Assembly (NCBI GenBank): GCA_024998815.1
Contig: JACEUQ010000001.1
Location: forward strand, 806,001-870,000
Direction of reading: 5' to 3'
Source of the DNA: Opitutus sp.
Lineage (GTDB): Bacteria; Verrucomicrobiota; Verrucomicrobiia; Opitutales; Opitutaceae
Length of the DNA: 64,000 bases
The notes beneath the pieces were generated by a model. It worked only from the letters and a program-made list of their open reading frames with translations. It was not told the DNA's origin and ran no database searches. The position numbers were made by a program, and so were the translations under genes. Shown here one piece after another: positions 25,202 through 33,876 of the stretch (positions within the stretch are counted from its first letter, which is position 1; the number at the start of each line of letters is the position of its first letter).

Positions 25202-26272
25202 TTAACGGCCCAACCGTTCTAGTTTATATCCACCGCTTAAGATATTCGCGGTCCACTCGTTGTTATCTAAATACCACTGCACCGTTTTACGGAATCCGGA
25301 GGTGTGGTCTTGTTTCGGAATCCAGCCTAATTCAGTTTTGATCTTGGTAGCATCTATCGCGTACCTCAGATCATGCCCGGGACGGTCTTTCACAAAGGTG
25401 ATCTGCTCGGCATAGCTTTTTCCATCAGCGCGGGGTCGGAGTTCGTCTAGGAGAGTACTGAGTAATCGGACTAGGTCGATGTTTTGGCGTTCGTTATTTC
25501 CACCTATATTGTACGTTTGTCCAATTCGTCCTTTGGCTATAACCGTATGCAGGGCTTCGGCGTGATCGCCAACATACAGCCAGTCGCGGATGTTTTCGCC
25601 TTTGCCGTACACCGGGATCGGCTCACCACGCAGGGCTTTGAGGATAACCACCGGGATGAGCTTTTCCGGGAACTGATACGGGCCGTAATTATTGGAGCAG
25701 TTGGTCACCAATACAGGCAGTTTATAGGTGTCAGCCCAAGCCCGGGCGAGGTGATCGCTTGCCGCTTTGCTCGCCGAATAGGGGGAATGCGGGTCGTAGG
25801 GAGTTTCTTCGGTGAACAGGCCCTCGACGCCTAAGCTTCCGTAAACTTCGTCGGTGGAGACGTGCAGGAACCTGAAACGGTCCTGCGCGGATCCGGTTAG
25901 GCTTTCGTAATGGGCGCGGGCAGCTTGTAGTAGGGTAAAGGTGCCGGTGATGTTGGTTTGGATGAAGGCGCCGGGGCCGTCGATGGAGCGGTCAACGTGG
26001 CTTTCAGCGGCGAGGTGCATGACCCAGTCGGGTTGGAACTCGGCGAAGAGGCGGGCCATTGCGGGGGCATCGCAGATGTCGGCTTGAGTGAAGCGGTAAC
26101 GCGGGTGGGATTGAATATCCGCTAAGGAGTGGACATTACCTGCATAGGTGAGCGCGTCGACGTTGAGAACCGAGCTGGGAGCTAGGAGCTGGGAGCTAGG
26201 AGCTTGCGTCAGCAGGTGCCGAACAAGGTTGGAGCCGATAAAACCAGCTCCTCCGGTGACTAGAATTTTCAT
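25202..26272 (-). CDS. rmlB: dTDP-glucose 4,6-dehydratase
   Basis: It makes dTDP-4-keto-6-deoxyglucose for rhamnose-type sugars. Extended [17 protein letters not shown] at the N-terminus, [24 protein letters not shown] and [11 protein letters not shown] with Tyr-x3-Lys, [14 protein letters not shown]. Length is 356 residues, family-typical apart from residues 23-34 ([13 protein letters not shown]), a translated GAGCT-heptad insertion between the first helix and [11 protein letters not shown]. It belongs with rmlA (30.4 kb) and the NRS/ER-like gene (28.2 kb). Confidence 0.95.
   Translation of the reverse strand: MKILVTGGAGFIGSNLVRHLLTQAPSSQLLAPSSVLNVDALTYAGNVHSLADIQSHPRYRFTQADICDAPAMARLFAEFQPDWVMHLAAESHVDRSIDGPGAFIQTNITGTFTLLQAARAHYESLTGSAQDRFRFLHVSTDEVYGSLGVEGLFTEETPYDPHSPYSASKAASDHLARAWADTYKLPVLVTNCSNNYGPYQFPEKLIPVVILKALRGEPIPVYGKGENIRDWLYVGDHAEALHTVIAKGRIGQTYNIGGNNERQNIDLVRLLSTLLDELRPRADGKSYAEQITFVKDRPGHDLRYAIDATKIKTELGWIPKQDHTSGFRKTVQWYLDNNEWTANILSGGYKLERLGR
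26171..26203. repeat. GAGCT heptads inside rmlB
   Basis: Five units (GAGCTGG, GAGCTAG and so on) add about 11 in-frame codons after the first alpha helix of RmlB. Confidence 0.88.
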
Positions 26273-26291
26273 GAATACAGATTCGGAATTT

Positions 26292-26368
26292 TTAACCGCG
26301 AAGTACGCGAAGGGGCACGAAGTTTAGAAAGGTCGGACTTAGCGAGACTTGGCGTTCTTCGCGGTTAA
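26292..26368. repeat. AACCGCGAAG palindromic element
   Basis: TTAACCGCGAAGTACGCGAA at the left is mirrored by CTTCGCGGTTAA at the right, about 77 bp in all. Related copies lie at 28128, 31403 and 31502. Confidence 0.85.
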
Positions 26369-26593
26369 CAAATCCTTTATCTAGGCCTTCAAGTGCGATT
26401 AGTTCAGCCATGGGAGAGAATAATACGTTCCCATTCAAGGCGGCCATGAGATCCGAAATTGACAAGTAGGCCGATCTGAAGGCCTGTGACTTTTAAATAA
26501 TTGATGACTTGCGCCCGATGCTCTTCAGCCAGCGATTTTGCAGCTTTGAGTTCAACGATGATTTTATCATAACACAACAAGTCTGGAGTGTAG

Positions 26594-27906
26594 GGTTCTT
26601 CCCGTTTTGTTGTGGGTTCGGGCATAAAAGCAGCTAAAAAGTAAAGATGAGCATAAGCGCACATGAACATTACCGGCGGTTGCTGTTGCTGCCGGAACCG
26701 TGGGAAGTAACCAAAGTGGAGGAAGACATTCTCGGACTAAACGTGACGGTCTGGTTACGATGGCCAGACGGGGCCAAGGTGCCGTGCCCAGTGTGCGGTC
26801 AGTTGATGCCTATTTACGACCGAATGAAGGAGCGGAGTTGGCGTCACCGTGATGTGATGCAATATCGACTCGAACTGCGGTGCGCGGTGCCCCGCTGCGA
26901 TTGCGAGGAGCATGGTGTTAAAACGATGCACGTGCCGTGGGCCGAACCAGGCTCGCGGTTCACCTCGCTTTTTGAAAGCTTTGCCGTGGCCGTGATCGCC
27001 TCTAGCCGATCGCTAAGCCAAGCCGCCGAGTTGCTGGGACTTCATTGGGATAGTGTACAACGTATAATCGATCAGGCTGTTGAGCGAGGCTTGGCGCGGC
27101 GAAACCTCGACGGCATCACCCGAGTTGGCTTAGACGAAAAGAGTTTTTTGCGCGGTCAAAGCTACGTTTCATTGATGACCGATCTCACCGGTCGGCGGGT
27201 ACTGGACGTGGTTCCAGGCCGGGATACAGGGAGTGGGTTAAAGCTTTGGGCATCATTATCAAAGGAGCAAATTGACGGGATTGAAGCCGTCGCGATGGAC
27301 ATGGGTGCATCCTTCATCGCCGCCACCCACCAGGCCGCGCCCAACGCTGACATCGTTCACGACCGCTTTCATGTTTCAAAGCCTATGAACGAGGCGGTCG
27401 ATCATACCCGCCGGGATGAGGCCGCTGAACTCGCTGCCAAAGGCGATGACATCTTAAAACGCACTCGCTTTCTTTGGCTGCATGGCATCGTTCCTGATGA
27501 CCGCAAAGAGCACTTCGAGGCGCTGCTGGAGTCCAATCTTCGTACGGCCAAGGCATGGGCTTATAAAGAGCAGCTGGTCGAGTTTTGGGGACAACCCAAC
27601 GCCGATGCGGGTAATACTTTCTTCCAGCTGTGGTATCGCTCGGTTATGAGTAGCCGCCTGCCCAGAGTCAAAAAAGTAGCAAAGTCACTAAAAGCCCATC
27701 TGGCCGGATTACTGACTTACTTTAAGCACCGTATTTCGAATGCACTCACCGAGGGTTTTAATTCAAAAATCCAAGCAATTAAAGCCGATGCTCGTGGCTT
27801 CCGTAAGTTCGAAAACTATCGCACCCGTATTCTTTTCTTTTGTGGTAAACTCGACCTCGAGCCTAATTTCCCCCCAGCCCTAACCCACAGTATTCCGTGA
27901 AGAACC
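26594..27906 (+). mobile_element. ISL3-family IS, copy 4
   Basis: 1313 bp. Target duplication GAGTGTAG at 26586-26593 and 27907-27914. Same direction as copy 1, so recombination between the two would delete about 15.8 kb. Confidence 0.96.
26647..27900 (+). CDS. ISL3-family transposase, copy 4
   Basis: 417 residues identical to copies 1-3. Intact. Confidence 0.96.
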   Translation: MSISAHEHYRRLLLLPEPWEVTKVEEDILGLNVTVWLRWPDGAKVPCPVCGQLMPIYDRMKERSWRHRDVMQYRLELRCAVPRCDCEEHGVKTMHVPWAEPGSRFTSLFESFAVAVIASSRSLSQAAELLGLHWDSVQRIIDQAVERGLARRNLDGITRVGLDEKSFLRGQSYVSLMTDLTGRRVLDVVPGRDTGSGLKLWASLSKEQIDGIEAVAMDMGASFIAATHQAAPNADIVHDRFHVSKPMNEAVDHTRRDEAAELAAKGDDILKRTRFLWLHGIVPDDRKEHFEALLESNLRTAKAWAYKEQLVEFWGQPNADAGNTFFQLWYRSVMSSRLPRVKKVAKSLKAHLAGLLTYFKHRISNALTEGFNSKIQAIKADARGFRKFENYRTRILFFCGKLDLEPNFPPALTHSIP

Positions 27907-28127
27907 GAGTGTAGGTGTGCCTGAGCGTTATGTTGCGATATGTAATTGGGAAGTTACGTTGCGCATCGAATGGGATGCCAAGATGACTGAGTTCAATCTC
28001 CATGCAGTCTTGATAAACGGGCTCCGCGTAACCGTTGCCTTTGTTAGAGTGCACCGCAATACAGGCACCGATGATCTGGAAAACCTCGGTTTTGTAGATA
28101 ATCGGATCGTGCATCGGATCGGACTTT

Positions 28128-28205
28128 TTAACCGCGAAGTTCGCGAAGGGGCACGAAGGTTCGGAGGGATTGGACTTCGCTCAACTTAGCGTACTTCGCT
28201 GTTAA
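28128..28205. repeat. AACCGCGAAG palindromic element supplying a stop codon
   Basis: The left arm is TTAACCGCGAAGTTCGCGAA and the right arm GTACTTCGCTGTTAA. The TAA stop of the reductase gene (28202-28204) lies in the right arm. Confidence 0.82.
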
Positions 28206-29071
28206 ACCTGCTGCCAGTTATGAAGGGCCGATTTGATCGCTTCGCGGACCGGGGCCATCGCAATACCCACTGAGGCCAGTTTCGATGAATTCATCACACA
28301 GTTGCTACGGCGGGCTTTGGCGGCTTTTTGCATGAAATCGGTTTCATCCGTAAAAAACTGATACTCTTTCCGGCACACGCCACTCTCTTGAATTAGCTCA
28401 ACCACTTCGCGGGTGGTCACGTGCCCGGGATTGGTCACATTATAAATCCCAAACGGGACTTTTTTCTCCCAGCAGGCCAGGGTCGAGGTTACAAATTCAT
28501 CCAGTTGCGAGACGCTGTTGGTTGCTTCCAACAGGCTCTGATAACGCATCAACTTGGTCAGATAATTGCGCGGACTTTCGCGGTGATCGAAGGGGATACG
28601 CAAGCGCCAGATGTAGATATTTGGACGTCCGGCGAGGATTTCTTCACCGAGTGCTTTGGTGCCGGAATAAAACGAGCAGTTGTTTTGGCGAAAGGTGAAA
28701 TTAGGTTCGTCTTCTTCTGTAAACCCAGCGCCGTCGGAGCGGGTTCCCGTATATATACAGCCGGAGGAAACGTGGCCCCAGGGGACGCCGGCGGCGGCAC
28801 AGGCTTCGGCGATGCGTCCGGGGAGGATGGCGTTGCCAAAAAGGCAGTTGGTCTTGTCGGTTTCGCAGGCGTCAACGTTGGGTTTCCCGGTGTAACCGGC
28901 GGCGTTGATCAGGAACGATACTTTGTCGGCGCGCAGAGCGGCGGTCAGTGCGGCGGGATTGGCGTAGTCGAGATCGGCGCGGGCGATGCTTTTAAAAGCG
29001 ATGCCTTTGATGGTGAGAAATTGTTGATAGGCCTGGCCGACATAGCCGGAACCGCCGAGAAGATAGATCAT
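28202..29071 (-). CDS. NRS/ER-like dTDP-4-keto-6-deoxyglucose epimerase/reductase
   Basis: This 289-residue SDR begins MIYLLGGSGYVGQAYQQFL. It shares with plant NRS/ER and the C-terminal part of RHM the segments NAAGYTGKPNVDACE, SSGCIYTG, GAGFTEEDEPNFTF, SFYSGTKALGEE, RLRIPFDHRESPRNYLTKL and YNVTNPGHVTTREVVE. Those plant enzymes do both the 3,5-epimerisation and the 4-reduction that yield dTDP-L-rhamnose. No rmlC is seen near rmlA and rmlB, which fits a bifunctional enzyme here. Homology is read by eye; dual activity is inferred. Confidence 0.8.
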   Translation of the reverse strand: MIYLLGGSGYVGQAYQQFLTIKGIAFKSIARADLDYANPAALTAALRADKVSFLINAAGYTGKPNVDACETDKTNCLFGNAILPGRIAEACAAAGVPWGHVSSGCIYTGTRSDGAGFTEEDEPNFTFRQNNCSFYSGTKALGEEILAGRPNIYIWRLRIPFDHRESPRNYLTKLMRYQSLLEATNSVSQLDEFVTSTLACWEKKVPFGIYNVTNPGHVTTREVVELIQESGVCRKEYQFFTDETDFMQKAAKARRSNCVMNSSKLASVGIAMAPVREAIKSALHNWQQV

Positions 29072-29077
29072 GGTGAA

Positions 29078-29210
29078 TGAGCGATGAGCTAGGAGCTGGG
29101 AGCTAAGAGCTTGGAGCTAGGAGCTGGGAGCTAGGAGCTAAGAGCTAGGAGCTAGGAGCTAAGAGCTAGGAGCTGGGAGCTAAGAGCTAGGAGCTGGGAG
29201 CTAAGAGCTA
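29078..29210. repeat. Left-facing GAGCT array
   Basis: About 18 heptads (GAGCTAG, GAGCTGG, GAGCTAA) directly upstream of the NRS/ER-like gene. The IS630 copy 2 is inserted in its last CTAG. The matching right-facing heptads are at 30403-30438 on the other side of the IS. Confidence 0.93.
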
Positions 29211-30325
29211 GTGCTTACTTGCAATAATAAGTGATATTGTATCCGCTTTGTAGATGGGACGAAAAGCCGTGCGAATCACTTGTAGCGAGGGGGATCAGCA
29301 ATCCCTAGAAAAACGGGCAACCAGCCGGATTGAGTCGAGGCAGCGAGTTGAGCGCGCCCGGATGATCCTTGGGTGCGTGAGTGGCGAGCAGGTGCAAGAG
29401 GTGGCGCGCCGCTGCAACACCAGGCCGAACACCGTAATAAAGTGGAGGGATCGCTTTGTGCTGCTTGGCATGAAGGGGCTGGATGATGCGGCACGGCCGG
29501 GCGCGAAGCGCACCTACGGTGAGGACTTTCGAGATCGGGTGCTGGCTTTATTGGAAGGGCCACCCCCTCCGGGGCAGGCGCGCTGGGATGGTCCAGCGGT
29601 GGCCCGTGTGCTCGGCGGCTCGGTGCACGCGGTCTGGCGAGTGCTGCGCAAGGAGGGCATTTGCCTGCAGCGCCAGCGCTCGTGGTGCGTGAGCACTGAC
29701 AAGCAGTTCGCAGCCAAGGCAGCCGATATCGTCGGGCTCTACCTGAGCCCACCGGAAAAGGCATTGGTGATAAGTGTGGATGAAAAGCCTGGCATCCAAG
29801 CCCTAGAGCGCGCCACCGGTTACGTGGAGACCGACAATGGTAAAATCGTCCAGGGACTCAAAAGCACCTACAAGCGCCACGGTACACTCAACTTGTTCGC
29901 TGCCCTTGATGTGGCCACGGGCTTGATCAAGACGCAGAAAACCACCCTTAAGCGCCGGGAGGAGTTCCTGCTGTTCATGGACCAAGTGGTGGCGGATCAC
30001 CCGCCCGAGAGAGAACTCCACGTGATTTTGGATAATTATTGCACCCACAAAAAGTGCGACGCTTGGCTCGCTCGGCACCCCAATGTCCACTTCCACTTTA
30101 CCCCAACCTCGGCGAGTTGGCTCAATCAAGTTGAAATCTGGTTCGGCATACTAACAAGGAAGGCGCTACGGGGCGCGAACTTCAGAAGCGTCGCCGAACT
30201 TAGTCAGGCCATTGACGCTTTCGTCGCCGCCTACCTGCCCAATGCCAAGCCGTTCAAGTGGCGCAAGCGCGAGGTCAAGGGAAGCCAACTCAGAAATACT
30301 ATCATTAATCTACGCAATTAAGCAC
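29211..30325 (+). mobile_element. IS630-family IS, copy 2
   Basis: 1115 bp, flanked by duplicated TA (29209-29210 and 30326-30327) within GAGCTAG repeat sequence. Same direction as copy 1; recombination between them would remove rmlB and the NRS/ER-like gene. Confidence 0.95.
29254..30321 (+). CDS. IS630-family transposase, copy 2
   Basis: 355 residues identical to copy 1. Intact. Confidence 0.96.
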   Translation: MGRKAVRITCSEGDQQSLEKRATSRIESRQRVERARMILGCVSGEQVQEVARRCNTRPNTVIKWRDRFVLLGMKGLDDAARPGAKRTYGEDFRDRVLALLEGPPPPGQARWDGPAVARVLGGSVHAVWRVLRKEGICLQRQRSWCVSTDKQFAAKAADIVGLYLSPPEKALVISVDEKPGIQALERATGYVETDNGKIVQGLKSTYKRHGTLNLFAALDVATGLIKTQKTTLKRREEFLLFMDQVVADHPPERELHVILDNYCTHKKCDAWLARHPNVHFHFTPTSASWLNQVEIWFGILTRKALRGANFRSVAELSQAIDAFVAAYLPNAKPFKWRKREVKGSQLRNTIINLRN

Positions 30326-30435
30326 TAGGAGCTGGGAGCTTCTGGTTTAGGCTAAAGTTTAAGTCTGACTGTATGCTTATTAGTGAGCACGGTCGGTGGT
30401 CATTAGCTCATAGCTGGTAGCTCTAAGCTCCTAGC

Positions 30436-31314
30436 TCATGCAACTAGGTTGCGTAGGTAGGTTCCGTAGTTGGATTTACCTAGGCGCTTGATTTGGGACT
30501 CCAAACCCGCGCGGTCCAGCCAACCTTGGCGGTAACCGATTTCTTCTAAACAGGCTATTTTCAATCCTTGGCGGTTTTCAATCACCGCTACAAATTGTCC
30601 GGCGTCTATCAAACTGTCGTGCGTTCCCGTATCCAACCAGGCCGTGCCTCGACCTAGGAGCTCAACTTGGAGTTGGTTTTTTTCCAAATACAGGCGGTTC
30701 AAATCTGTGATTTCCAGTTCGCCTCGGTGAGAGGGTTTTAGGCTGCGTGCAAGAGCGACCACTTGGGCGTCGTAAAAGTATAAGCCGGGAACGGCGTAGT
30801 TCGACTTGGGTTTTTCAGGCTTTTCCTCCAACGAGAGCACGCGGCCGTCGGGGGCAAACTCGACCACGCCGTAGGCTTTGGGGTCGGCAACATGGTAGCC
30901 GAAGATTGTGGCGCCGGTGGTGGAGGCCGCCGCGGCCATGACCGACTTAGCGAAATCGTGGCCGTAGAAAAGGTTGTCGCCGAGCACGAGCGCGGCCGGT
31001 TCCTCGCGGAGGAAGCCGACGTCGGCTGCGATGGTAAAGGCTTGGGCGAGACCGTCGGGGCTTGGTTGCTCGGCGTAGCTGAGGATTAGGCCGAACTGGC
31101 TGCCGTCGCCGAGTAGGCGTTTGAACAGGGGGAGATCGGCGGGGGTCGAGATGATTAATATTTCCCTAATTCCTCCGAGCATGAGCACGGAGAGGGGATA
31201 ATAAATCATCGGCTTATCATAGATCGGCATCAGTTGTTTACTGATGGCAATAGTCAGCGGATAAAGGCGGGTGCCGGAGCCGCCAGCAAGGACGATGCCT
31301 TTACGGGTTTGCAT
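30436..31314 (-). CDS. rmlA: Glucose-1-phosphate thymidylyltransferase
   Basis: Makes dTDP-glucose from dTTP and glucose-1-phosphate, first step of the rhamnose branch. Signature [20 protein letters not shown], then [32 protein letters not shown] with the metal Asp, and [20 protein letters not shown]. 292 residues is the family length. It is separated from the next rhamnose gene by GAGCT repeats and IS630 copy 2, so the operon is now interrupted. The stop codon TCA/TGA is within a few bases of a right-facing heptad array. Confidence 0.96.
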   Translation of the reverse strand: MQTRKGIVLAGGSGTRLYPLTIAISKQLMPIYDKPMIYYPLSVLMLGGIREILIISTPADLPLFKRLLGDGSQFGLILSYAEQPSPDGLAQAFTIAADVGFLREEPAALVLGDNLFYGHDFAKSVMAAAASTTGATIFGYHVADPKAYGVVEFAPDGRVLSLEEKPEKPKSNYAVPGLYFYDAQVVALARSLKPSHRGELEITDLNRLYLEKNQLQVELLGRGTAWLDTGTHDSLIDAGQFVAVIENRQGLKIACLEEIGYRQGWLDRAGLESQIKRLGKSNYGTYLRNLVA

Positions 31315-31402
31315 TGTTATACGGTTGTTTAACCGCGAAGTGTGCGAGGTGGCACGCAGGAAAACTGATTACTATCCACGAAATGCACGGATGTAGGAGT
31401 TT

Positions 31403-31590
31403 TTAACCGCGAAGTGCGCGAAGGGGCGCTAAGTTCAGGAGTGGTTGAACTTCGCAAGACTTAGCGTTTTTCGCGGTTAACAAATGCTTTATTTCGTATT
31501 TTTTACCGCTAAGTCGATCCATAGACTCGCTAAGATCGCAATCGGATTCGGTATTATACTTCGCGTATCTTCGCGCACTTCGCGGTTAAT
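31403..31590. repeat. Two AACCGCGAAG palindromic elements in tandem
   Basis: 31403-31480: TTAACCGCGAAGTGCGCGAA ... TTTCGCGGTTAA. 31502-31590: TTTACCGCTAAGTCGATCCA ... CTTCGCGGTTAAT. They fill most of the 280-bp gap between wzm and rmlA; no gene is present. Confidence 0.82.
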
Positions 31591-31597
31591 AATGATT

Positions 31598-32389
31598 TCA
31601 GATTACATCCGCGAAGGCGGGTTTTAGTTTTTTGAAGGTCACTAGACCTACTGCTAGGAGCACCAACCCAAAGGCGAAACTGTAGGCGAGTCCGTGCCAC
31701 TGTAGGGGTTGGTGCCAGAGCAGTACCCCTCGCGCTTGTTCGATGATATGAATCAGGGGGTTGTACTTAATAAAAACCCAGATCGCCGGGGGGATCATAT
31801 TGGCGGAATAAAAGACCGCACTCGCATACATCAATACCATACAGAGGGGGCCTACTGCATATTGGATGTCACGTAAAAAGACGCCTAGGGATGATAAGAT
31901 TAGCGCCGCACCCAGCGCCAAAGGAATGAGGGGTAGAAACGCCACGAAAAAGAGTAGCGAGTGAAAGCTCAGTCCGTTACCGAGGGTCGCCACTCCGAGG
32001 AGGACGAGGATCAAACTGACGCCAAATTGATAAAAGGCGGCGCCTAGATTGGCCAGCGGCAGGATTTCGAGGGGGAAAACTACTTTTTTGACTAGATTGG
32101 GTTGTGCTACAATCGCGGCGGCCGAACTGCTGATTACTTCGGAGATGGTTTGGAAGATGGTGATGCTTAAAAATATTCCGAGTGCGTAATCCATCGTGGA
32201 CTGGTTTTCCACGCCTTTATAGCGGCCTTTAAAGATCAGACCGAAGACGACTGTATAAATAGCCATCATCGCCAGTGGACTGAGCACGCTCCATATCATT
32301 CCCAGTGCACTACCGCGGTGGCGTTGCTCGATCTGGCGCTTGGTGAATTGCCAGAGGAGATAGCGATGCTGGGTGAAAACTTTTAACAT
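31598..32389 (-). CDS. wzm: O-antigen ABC exporter permease
   Basis: ABC-2 type inner-membrane permease that with Wzt moves lipid-linked O-antigen to the periplasm. 263 residues, about six hydrophobic segments, with the N-terminal cytoplasmic QFTKRQIEQRHRGSALGMIW stretch typical of this family, the interface LVKKVVFPLEILPLANL, and the conserved C-terminal YNPLIHIIEQARGVLL. In most genomes wzm and wzt are adjacent; here they lie 21 kb apart with the rml genes, passengers and IS elements in between. Confidence 0.93.
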   Translation of the reverse strand: MLKVFTQHRYLLWQFTKRQIEQRHRGSALGMIWSVLSPLAMMAIYTVVFGLIFKGRYKGVENQSTMDYALGIFLSITIFQTISEVISSSAAAIVAQPNLVKKVVFPLEILPLANLGAAFYQFGVSLILVLLGVATLGNGLSFHSLLFFVAFLPLIPLALGAALILSSLGVFLRDIQYAVGPLCMVLMYASAVFYSANMIPPAIWVFIKYNPLIHIIEQARGVLLWHQPLQWHGLAYSFAFGLVLLAVGLVTFKKLKPAFADVI

Positions 32390-32392
32390 GGA

Positions 32393-32513
32393 ATGAGCTG
32401 TTGAGCTGGGAGCTTAGAGCTTAGAGCTAGGAGCTAGGAGCTTAGAGCTTAGAGCTAGGAGCTAGGAGCTTAGAGCTTAGAGCTAGGAGCTAGGAGCTTA
32501 GAGCTAGGAGCGG
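32393..32513. repeat. GAGCT array between wzm and the four-helix-bundle gene
   Basis: About 16 heptads of GAGCTAG, GAGCTTA type. The TAG stop of the neighbouring four-helix-bundle gene lies in the array. Confidence 0.93.
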
Positions 32514-32854
32514 ATTGACTTGATTAGGCCGGTTATCATTTTGGAGATTTCCTCAAGTTCTTGATCGTAGATCTTCGTTTTATCGATAGGTAGTAATTCC
32601 AGCTCTGCTGCGATTTCTAATTGGGTTTGCAGCTCCGCTAGCGATCCTTTGGCAATGATTAGAAAATGGCAGCGGTCCGGTGCACTCTCGCGGTTATACC
32701 CTTCCGCAATATTTGAGGGAATGGAAACAGCGGAGCGTTGGATTTGATCGCGTAATCCAAAGTCTTTCGCTAAAGGGTAAATCCGGATTGTACGATATAA
32801 CTCAACGGTGAAATCCTTGGATCGCCGCCAGACTTCAAGTTTTCGAAAATGCAT
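32504..32854 (-). CDS. Four-helix-bundle (S23/intervening-sequence type) protein
   Basis: 116 residues with the family pattern: N-terminal FRKLEVWRRSKDFTVELYRT, then LRDQIQRSAVSIPSNIAEGY, RCHFLIIAKGSLAELQTQLE. First found inside 23S rRNA intervening sequences, this family is also a frequent single-gene passenger between O-antigen genes, as here; the molecular role is unknown. The C-terminal IRS and stop run into the GAGCT array. Confidence 0.93.
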   Translation of the reverse strand: MHFRKLEVWRRSKDFTVELYRTIRIYPLAKDFGLRDQIQRSAVSIPSNIAEGYNRESAPDRCHFLIIAKGSLAELQTQLEIAAELELLPIDKTKIYDQELEEISKMITGLIKSIRS

Positions 32855-32865
32855 GGTCCGATTGA

Positions 32866-33013
32866 GCTATGAGCTGCTAGCTATGAGCTAGAAGCTGTTA
32901 GCTCAACATGGCTTCGCCCCGTCACTTCCCGGGTGACTTTCTTTGTAAATATTTTAGCTCCCAGCTCCCAGCTCCCAGCTCCCAGCTCCCAGCTCCCAGC
33001 TCCCAGCTCCCAA
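32866..33013. repeat. Composite hairpin: GAGCT array - ATGGCTTCGCCCC core - AGCTC array
   Basis: Left-facing heptads 32866-32905, core ATGGCTTCGCCCCGTCACTT at 32908-32939, then nine right-facing CCCAGCT units 32955-33013. Second copy of the structure at 23403-23575. Confidence 0.9.
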
Positions 33014-33016
33014 GCC

Positions 33017-33490
33017 CTAACTCGCGAAGGTCTTAAGCAAAGCGAGTAGCGGGGTGGTTTTGGCGCCCCAACGGTCCAGTTTCTCAAAGCGGGCAATAAG
33101 GTGATCCGCTCCGCTTTGCTGGGCTTGCGCAGCCAAGTCGGCGCGGCGACGGGAGAGCTCTTCAATGCGTGGGAGCATGCGGCTGTTGAGAAACAGACGC
33201 ATCAATACACCGAGGTCTGTCTGCAGCTCATAGTGGTCTTTGCGGCTTTGCACCCCGGTGGACGGCCGGATGGCGCCCATTTCGGACAATTGCTTGAGCG
33301 CTTGGCCGGCTCCGCTTCGGCTCACCCCTAGCTTTGCAACGATGTCGTCGGCGTTGAGGGGTTGCGCGGCGAGAAAAATAACCGCGTAAGCTTCTGCTAT
33401 GGAATGTGAAACACCGATTAAATCAGCCACTTCCACCCAAAACGCGAGGGTCTCGCGATCGAGTTCGGGGTTGGTGGTGGCGTCTGTCAT
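33017..33490 (-). CDS. GbsR/MarR-family winged-helix regulator
   Basis: 157 residues; the N-terminal FWVEVADLIGVSHSIAEAYA and PLNADDIVAKLGVSRSGAGQ with LKQLSEMGAIRP form the winged helix typical of GbsR-like MarR proteins. The C-terminal half is helical, probably for dimerisation. The gene ends within 4 bp of a GAGCT array. It may control nearby envelope genes; the target is unknown. AT-rich sequence with a run of T upstream (33500-33515) may hold its promoter. Confidence 0.85.
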   Translation of the reverse strand: MTDATTNPELDRETLAFWVEVADLIGVSHSIAEAYAVIFLAAQPLNADDIVAKLGVSRSGAGQALKQLSEMGAIRPSTGVQSRKDHYELQTDLGVLMRLFLNSRMLPRIEELSRRRADLAAQAQQSGADHLIARFEKLDRWGAKTTPLLALLKTFAS

Positions 33491-33876
33491 TTGCCGAATT
33501 TACAATTTTTTTTGCAAACTTCGTCAAGTGTCCTTTTTGGGTAGGGGCGGCGCATGGCGGAGAAGTGGTGCCCACGGAACACAAAATTGAGCTCTGAGCT
33601 ATCAGCTTGTAGCCCTAAGCTTGAAATTACCCGCTATTCACGACTCGCGGTGGATGGGTTAACCGCGAAGAACGCGAGGGATCACGAAGCTAAGGATTAT
33701 TGCCCACGAAACACTCGAAATGACACGAACGGAAGGCATCCGCAAAACGTGAAGGGTTAATTCGTGTGGAATACCCACTACTGCCCACATCGCTGCGGAC
33801 GGGGTAATGCGAAGAGCGCCCTGCGGTCGAAACTCGGCTTGCATCGGCGCGGGTCGGTCGCCATCCCCTTGCGCCT
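33491..33876. other. Gene-free spacer with repeats
   Basis: It contains GAGCT heptads (33588-33625), a half AACCGCGAAG element at 33660 and a CCCACGAAACACTCGAAATG segment. No gene seen. Confidence 0.65.

Larger units (their letters stand above)
26404..28114 (-). pseudogene. GxxExxY protein split by ISL3
   Basis: The N-terminal part from ATG 28114 reads MHDPIIYKTEVFQIIGACIA, contains the family motif GYAEPVY, and reaches LRHTYT at the IS. After the IS and one GAGTGTAG copy are removed it continues PDLLCYDKIIVELKAAKSLA and ends GLLVNFGSHGRLEWERIIL at 26404, about 127 residues. GxxExxY proteins have a PD-(D/E)xK-like core and are common passengers in polysaccharide loci; function unknown. Confidence 0.92.
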
